Below, piece after piece: positions 59,301 through 64,000 of a stretch of 64,000 nucleotides of DNA. The notes below the pieces were generated by a model, which made no database searches, was not told where the DNA came from, and saw only the letters and a program-made list of their open reading frames with translations. The DNA comes from Branchiostoma belcheri (lineage: Eukaryota; Chordata; Leptocardii; Amphioxiformes; Branchiostomatidae): positions 732,618-796,617 of the forward strand of contig NW_017802669.1 in assembly GCF_001625305.1 (NCBI RefSeq), written 5' to 3'. How positions within the stretch are numbered: the stretch's first letter is position 1; every line of letters starts with the position of its first letter. The translations under genes were made by a program, and so were the position numbers.

Positions 59301-60798
59301 TAAATAGTAAAATCTCTCTTTGTACAGTTTGCACTTACGCCTACTTGATTATTGATATATTCATGCAAAATAATCTAGCAACCTGTGTGGATTTCATATT
59401 ATATGTGTATATGTTATCTATAAGACATTGAAAAACATCCAAAACATCCTTCTAGTTGAATGTGTACACGATTAAGTAAAGATTTGCTACCAATACCTAG
59501 TAAACCAGATGAGACAGTTTTTACAATCATCAACACAGTTGGTTTGTTCTCGAGATCTCATGTTAATATAATTTCAGGTAACACTCCTTTTCTTAAGCAC
59601 TCTTATTGATGATTAGTTGATCAGTGATCGCTCTCCAGTGGAAAAGGGCCTCAAAAGTAAGGGACTTTTTGCGTCATCCTTTGATATTATTTGATGTATG
59701 CCTATTTTGGTCCGCTTATACTTCTGTTACTTAAGTTCGTGCTTAAGTTACCTTATTTTAATTTGCCCCTTGATTGTACATAAGTTTTTTTTTTTTATTT
59801 ACTTCAGAATTCACCTCAAAACAAGGCTCGTGAGAGCCACTTACGTGTTTTGGGTTACAGTGATGACTGCGTGGTCAGATATTTGTTCACCCTTGATTTA
59901 AACCGTTGGAGGTTGTAATTAGCGGTGAAACATTCACGGGGAAGCTTGTTCCACAGTGAAGTGGTTCTGGGGAAGAAACTGTCAGCATGAAATTTTCTCT
60001 TGACTGATGGACTATTGAGGAAGAAAGGGTGATTTTCTGCTGTTGAGGTGGCTAAGCGTGTTCTTGCAGAGAATGTTCTGAGTGGGGGTACGAGGGAGTG
60101 AAGTTCAGCAGAGCATTTCTTCAGTGATTACTTTATGTTGCATTATATTGTTATTATTTTATTGTGTTTGGGGTTTTGTCCCCCAGGGTGCATTGAAAAC
60201 CGCCCTCCTGGGCGATATGTTTCTCTGGTCAAATAAACAATAAACAAAACAACAAACAACAATCCTTGAATGTTACATACTAGTACACTGTGTTTATCAT
60301 ACCGTTTGGTGATGCGGCTTCCGTCCCACCGTTACATGTGGCCTGTCCTGCCGCGCTCGTCTCCCCGTTACAGCCCGGCACGTTCCCCACCTCCTCTCCC
60401 TTCACGAACGGGCAGTCCGGGTAGTGCTTCCTGTGCTCCTCCAGCGGGTCGTCCCCGGCACACCACTGCCGCAGCACGCGGTAACACACGAAGCAGCGCA
60501 CGCGGTCTCCATCGCGAAGGCTGTAGAACCCTGCCCGGGCCAGCTCGGCCGGGCGCACCGGGCAGTCCCGCGGCCAGTCCCGGTACGTGTCCAGGCGGGC
60601 CTGCTCGCGGGTGAACGCCGAGGGGTCGTCGGACGGGCTGTCGCCCAGCGGGACCTCGTAAGCGATGCTCCGGCGGTTTTCCGAGGTCTGCCCGGCGCCT
60701 GAGGTTTTGTTCCTGCGCAGGACTACACCGTCTTGTGCCGCCGGGCTTGGCTGTACGGGCGGTTCCTCAGAACCTGCCGGGTGGACTAGAGATGACAT
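53368..60798 (-). CDS. BIRC: Inhibitor-of-apoptosis protein: 2 BIR, 2 UBA-like, RING; 8 exons, 589 aa
   Basis: Coding exons in order: 60798-60303, 59215-59096, 57912-57737, 57398-57260, 56664-56474, 55995-55888, 55194-54858, 53570-53368; phases agree at every junction. IAPs bind caspases and IAP antagonists through BIR domains and ubiquitinate partners through the RING. BIR1 (about 63-132) and BIR2 (about 176-242) each show C-x2-C-x16-H-x6-C. BIR2 has the Trp pair (NWQPGDDPW, EHARWYP) of peptide-binding BIRs such as XIAP BIR3. Two UBA-like modules follow, with parallel sequences AMGHQPEVVQHAIWRRLE and AQGYDRGLVQHAVWRRLE. The RING (about 541-576) is a complete C3HC4 (CKVCMD, PCGHYACCVPC, CPMC), close to the C-terminus as usual. 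The Met at 60798 opens a frame without upstream ATG; CTCTTTTCAG upstream may be a 5' UTR acceptor. Confidence 0.93.
53690..54400 (-). pseudogene. LINE reverse transcriptase C-terminal fragment in the last IAP intron
   Basis: The minus-strand frame reads KARLAHLNLLPLSYRREIAD and, further on, TSYIPRLVAEWNRLE, the typical end of CR1/jockey-like ORF2 proteins. The frame is open to 53950, followed by a 3' UTR and a (TAAA)n-type tail near 53700-53720. 5'-truncated. Confidence 0.75.
54476..54775. repeat. Minisatellite of TTTCGGTGGTGTTCGGTA units
   Basis: About 12 variants of an 18-20-bp unit in the last IAP intron. The His/Pro/Asn-rich minus-strand ORF is a by-product. Confidence 0.85.
55320..55505 (-). 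repeat. Interspersed repeat, inverted copy of the family at 13612
   Basis: CACTATGCACCAAGTAACAT, CAGTCAGAATTGCCCTGATG, AAGATGACAGAAGGTCATCG and TCGTGAAAAATAAATGGTTG align to the reverse complement of bestrophin A intron 7. Confidence 0.75.
56085..56340 (+). mobile_element. tRNA-derived SINE with long body
   Basis: B box GGGTTCGAACCCC then GATCTTGTGCCCTTGGGAAA, as in the tandem pair at 37220-37590, and a further body (GGACGTTAAATGGAGGTCCC, GCGCACGTTAAAGAACCCAC). Confidence 0.8.
56380..56425. mobile_element. Half copy of the TAGCCTGGGTACCAT hairpin family
   Basis: TAGCCTGGGTACCATCCGGA then TTTTCGTTCCGCAACGCTCG; the second part matches, inverted, the interior of the complete element at 58055-58111. 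Confidence 0.7.
56428..56472. repeat. (CAAA)n microsatellite abutting an IAP donor
   Basis: Eleven CAAA units end at the donor of the exon 56664-56474, so on the minus strand the intron begins GTGTTTG and then (TTTG)n. Confidence 0.95.
56825..57245. repeat. Minisatellite of GCCTTGACCATGTGTTGAGC units
   Basis: About 20 variants of a 19-21-bp unit fill the IAP intron between the exons at 57260 and 56664. Confidence 0.9.
58055..58111. mobile_element. 57-bp hairpin MITE with perfect 9-bp target duplication
   Basis: TAGCCTGGGTACCAT pairs with ATGGTACCTAGGCTA. GAGTTAGCC flanks both sides (58046-58054 and 58112-58120). It is the smallest complete member of the family seen at 10241, 12287 and 40445. 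Confidence 0.9.
58112..58840. other. IAP intron sequence without recognised coding content
   Basis: A 98-codon frame at 58262-58558 (+) is lysine/arginine-rich, without a recognisable family or splice partners. It could be chance or a decayed element. Confidence 0.4.
58840..58940 (-). mobile_element. tRNA-like SINE head
   Basis: On the minus strand TGGTGTAGAGGTTAGGG (A box) and CAGGTTCGAATCCGAGC (B box) are about 38 bases apart. The predicted anticodon arm is poorly formed, so this is not a functional tRNA gene. Confidence 0.65.
59870..60120 (-). pseudogene. LINE reverse transcriptase C-terminal fragment in IAP intron 1
   Basis: The minus-strand frame reads VPPLRTFSARTRLATSTAEN and then KRKFHADSFFPRTTSLWNKL, the usual LINE ORF2 ending ('SFFPRT..LWN.LP'). 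Bounded by poly-T at about 59789 (+). A second, + strand LINE-like tail (TTTCTCTGGTCAAATAAACA) lies at 60215-60245. Confidence 0.75.
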
Positions 60799-61215
60799 GA
60801 TCGGCCGTCCTCACATCGTTCGCGATCGCTCAGGAAATATTGAATCTGAAAAGAGAAGTGTGCCCACTTTTATTTGTCCGATTAGCGGTAGTTCATGTAC
60901 GGATGTGTCATACATTGTTCATGTTACAATGGGACTGGGCTGTACGGGCGGTTCCTCAGAACCTGCCGGGTGGACTAAAGATGACATGGCCAGGCGGGCG
61001 TCCTCACATCGTAAGGTCAGGTAATATTGTATCTGAAAAGAGAAGTGTACCCACTTTATGCCATACATTGTTCATTTTGTACATGCTACTATTGCCATGC
61101 AATAAAGGTGTTCTTCTTCTGTTAAATCGTCTTTATTTGACGAAATCGAGGAACTGGGCTATGGGCATGGGCGGGCGTCCTCACATCGTTCGGTCAGGAA
61201 ATAGAGAATCTGAAA
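60799..61215 (-). repeat. IAP first-exon and 5' UTR segment repeated upstream
   Basis: The plus-strand segment 60749-60890, holding the first 19 codons, the ATG and the 5' leader, is repeated about 189 bases upstream (60938-61075) and in shorter form at 61155-61220. The second copy keeps an ATG (at 60987 on the minus strand) and encodes the same MSSLVHPAGSEEPPVQPSP before running into a stop. All copies share GCGTCCTCACATCG and AATCTGAAAA. Confidence 0.85.
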
Positions 61216-61758
61216 ATAAGTTAATTGAAAACCACGTTTATTTACCGCCAAAACCGCAACAAACGATGGTGTTTGTTAATGAGGCCACCGACGCCACAGT
61301 GCAGAATCAAGATTGCCGGTGAACATCGGGACCAATAGCAAATAAAATTTTGCCCTTTTACCTTTTCAGATTAGTACCTTTTAGCCTGAATACTAGCATG
61401 CTACAGTCAAAGTATGAGATTGTGAAACTCTAGCTTTACGTCTTTTACGTGCAATATAATGCGCATAGTAGCACTATTTCTATACATGTCTACATTATTA
61501 TACATTTACGGAACAAGTCATTAATAATATGTAGTCCATATCGTGATATGTTTCAGTGAGTTAATGATTCATCCTACGCTGTTATTGTTACATTGACAGG
61601 TTGATTATTGTTATCACTGGTCCATCGCGCGTGACAAGGCAGAACATTCTGGTCCCTCATCTGGGACACAAAATCACAATAAGATAAACACGCTACTCCG
61701 GGTCATGCATTATGTAGCAGTTCTATTAGTCATTTGTGGCGTTATGTTGAGATATTGG

Positions 61759-61928
61759 TAATCTCCAAGCAGATCCCTTTCCGTGGTAAAAAGACAGTAT
61801 CAAATTGGCCAGACAGTATCCACTAGCCAGAGAAGGTCACCAGCCACCGACGAGTGGGGGTAGCGACAAAAAACGGCCATATATAAAAAGGTAACGATTA
61901 TTCCCCCACAGCCTCTGCTTGGAGAGTA
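61759..61928. mobile_element. 170-bp hAT-like MITE, inverted copy of the element at 51285
   Basis: TAATCTCCAAGCAGATCC and CTCTGCTTGGAGAGTA are inverted ends. Flanks carry ATATTGG on both sides with one extra A at the right, an imperfect duplication. Confidence 0.8.
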
Positions 61929-62630
61929 AAATATTGGCTCATTTCAATGCGAACGATTCAAAAAACGTTTGTTGGTAACATGTAACAGCCTATTCAATAT
62001 CATCATTCCGTATTCACGTAATTTGGTTATAAGGCACGCCATTATATATAGTATTGTCACGTCTAGTTTCTTGGAAAGCTGGGAACATGTGCCCCCCCCC
62101 CCCCAACACACACACACCAAAAACACAAGCTTTAATTATCCATTGCTAAAAATAATAGATCAACATAATCGTATCAATTATTGCTAATAGATAATAGTAT
62201 CTCACCCCACGTACTTAAATTTTGATTTTTCTTCTGTTTTCCACAAGGCTCAGATTCGTGAACGTGACGATTTCGCAAACACCCTCGCCTGCCAGGGAAA
62301 TATGATCTGTTCCAGTTGCTGCCGACAGTTTTAGTTTATATCTACCCACAAAAATTTATTCTGGTTCCATCCTACCCACATCATGTATCTACCGTGTTCT
62401 TGATAATAGCACTGTTATGTTGTGCTTTAAAAAAATATTTTGATTTATATTTCTCTAATGTATGATTGTATCATACATGCGTTACGTTTATATATCTGCT
62501 TCAAATTTTTATAAAATAACATCAAATTTTTGCATGGATTTTACTGTGAAAATTTACACAGGAAAACTGGATAAAACACCGTGATTTTGTAAATCTAACC
62601 CCGCCCATCCACACTGACTGACACGTTGTT
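61929..62630. other. Intergenic AT-rich sequence, no feature recognised
   Basis: Includes a poly-C then ACACAC tract at 62090-62115. No ORF of interest. Confidence 0.4.
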
Positions 62631-62634
62631 ATCA

Positions 62635-62830
62635 TGCAAGACGCCACCCCAAACACTAGCGACACTGCGCGCATACATGACGAGGGGGGAGGGGGGCGAC
62701 CGACCTGGCGTCGTCACCAAAATCTCGCAGAATTTCGCACCTACGTGACGCTATGACGTCGGAATCTTTACTCACGTCACTCGTCGTCACGTCTCAAGTC
62801 TTTTCCCGCCGATGTCTTGGGGTTTTAGAT
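62635..62830. promoter_or_regulatory. GC/CpG-richer promoter-like segment
   Basis: The segment is CpG-rich relative to its surroundings and contains TATGACGTCGG and several CACGTCAC or CGTCACG motifs (CRE-like) and TTTTCCCGCC (E2F-like). It could serve the IAP gene (through an upstream non-coding exon) or a gene on the other strand. No TATA box. Confidence 0.35.
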
Positions 62831-63179
62831 CTTCGTTTCGCCGTCCTCTAAAGAAAACATGCGACTGCGAGAAGCGAAAATCGGGGATTGCCCAATATTC
62901 GGGGCGGGGAGGGTCGGCTGGGGATTTCCAAATGATGTCATCTGGTAAACATTGCGTAATCAGGCGATACTATGTTGAAGGGGTGTTCGTTTCGAAATAT
63001 TTCTATAGTTCCAAATATTTACTACCAAATATATATTCTACTCCATAACATATACTTATACATTTGTCTTACTGGTGTTAAGATATATTTGACGATAGAT
63101 TTTGTGAACAATATGTCATCTGTTATCTAATAAAATGCAACTACACCCCCAAAGAATGAATACATGAACCCTACCCATG

Positions 63180-63300
63180 GTGCCCCGCGCGTGTCGTTGC
63201 TGTAACGTAGTGCGTGTATTGCATGACGTTGCGTCAGAACGCATTTCGCCAGAGCATTTCTCAACCACAGGAGCCAAGATGCCGGGTGAGTCATTCTGGT
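63180..63300 (+). promoter_or_regulatory. Candidate promoter and first exon of a + strand gene running out of the window
   Basis: After a CpG-rich stretch with GCATGACGTTGCGTCAG, GAGCCAAGATGCCG|GGTGAGTCA offers an ATG in good context at 63279, followed after seven coding bases by a consensus donor GTGAGT at 63286. ATG-proximal introns of this kind are common in animal housekeeping genes. No downstream coding exon was recognised before the window ends. Confidence 0.3.
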
Positions 63301-64000
63301 GAGTGTCTTCTACACTTTCTTAACCGTTACCATGGTGATAAGACCTGCATTGTAGCCAGTATACCTCACAATCGTTGCAGAACATGATACGAGTTTTGTA
63401 GGAACGCTATTCAGTAAGTTACTTCCGGATTCTGGAGTCAAACTATCTGGCAACAAATTTCTGCATGTTACCGGTAGGTTTCAGCCAGTGTTGCCCACAG
63501 AAGGTCGTTCCACCGGCCGCCAGATATTTTATAGTTTGCCTGGGACATTTTTAGGACGCTGTCGAGTCCGAAAATAGCCGAGACGTGCGTCAAAGCATGA
63601 TAATAAGTTAAACTAAGTCTAAAGCGGATCTCGAGAATGTTATAACTTATATACTTGTTGGCCCTAGTTGTGTGGTAAGTGGTAAAAAGATCTAAAAACG
63701 TATTCAGGATTGCCAAAGCTCACTCTTTCTCACTCTGCCATTCAAAATGTAGTTTGCTTAGCATCCGAAGCATGTCAAAACCCCTATGCTTTATCCTCTC
63801 CAGCTCAAAAAAGGAACCTAAAACTCGTTCCCACTTTAATGGTACCGGTATGCATGACCGGTTAGGGTAAAGGTTGACGTCATGTATTTGCAGAGTGGGG
63901 AGGGGAGGGGGTGTGGCTTACATGCTTCTTCTGAAATGCTACAAAGTAGCTAACAGACGTAAAACTCTGATGGTATCTGTTAATATAAGTGAACAGGCTT
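63301..64000. other. Unannotated end of window
   Basis: No recognisable exon, repeat or RNA gene. Confidence 0.4.

Noticed and set aside
62812-63048. 78-codon ORF after the GC-rich promoter-like segment
   Set aside because: ATG context is plausible, but the frame degenerates into AT-rich sequence and shows no recognisable similarity.

Overview
The window is animal nuclear DNA. Its genes are split into short GC-rich exons with GT-AG introns, set in AT-richer, repeat-dense sequence. I read it as an invertebrate chordate, most likely amphioxus (Branchiostoma). The bestrophin exon sizes (155, 78, 153, 81 and 152 nt in all three copies) match, from memory, the human BEST1 coding-exon boundaries. 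Short tandem repeats that straddle exon edges, which I recall being described at the amphioxus Adh locus, are everywhere here. The species call is inference; the gene models come directly from the sequence.

Five protein-coding genes are supported, each joined exon by exon with consistent phase. (1) Bestrophin A, + strand, coding 3725-14030, 748 aa. (2) Bestrophin B, + strand, 24983-33317, 725 aa. (3) A secreted beta-propeller-like protein, + strand, 37066-41469, 367 aa. (4) Bestrophin C, + strand, 44846-51211, 599 aa. (5) An inhibitor-of-apoptosis protein, - strand, 60798-53368, 589 aa, with two BIR domains, two UBA-like modules and a C-terminal RING. It converges on bestrophin C. The three bestrophins are a tandem family of predicted calcium-gated anion channels; the propeller gene sits between copies B and C. 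Nothing in the sequence ties the propeller or IAP gene functionally to the channels. A possible further + strand gene may begin near 63279.

Most of the rest is repeats: foldback and TIR elements (MITEs), several with intact target-site duplications (8-bp hAT-like, 9-bp, TAA, TTAA); tRNA-derived SINEs; decayed LINE 3' ends; minisatellites; and AC/GT, AATC and TTCA microsatellites.

The most unusual signal is repeated exon edges ('echoes'). Pieces of coding exon plus adjoining intron or UTR are tandemly repeated next to the real exon in four of the five genes: 5' of exon 6 in all three bestrophins, at exons 1 and 4 of A, exons 2 and 4 of B, exons 2 and 4 of C, after the stop codons of A and B, and at both ends of the IAP gene. 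In A and B the downstream copies still encode almost the same C-terminal peptide, a PDZ-ligand-like tail; in one copy of B the last 12 codons plus stop differ from the real exon only by synonymous changes.
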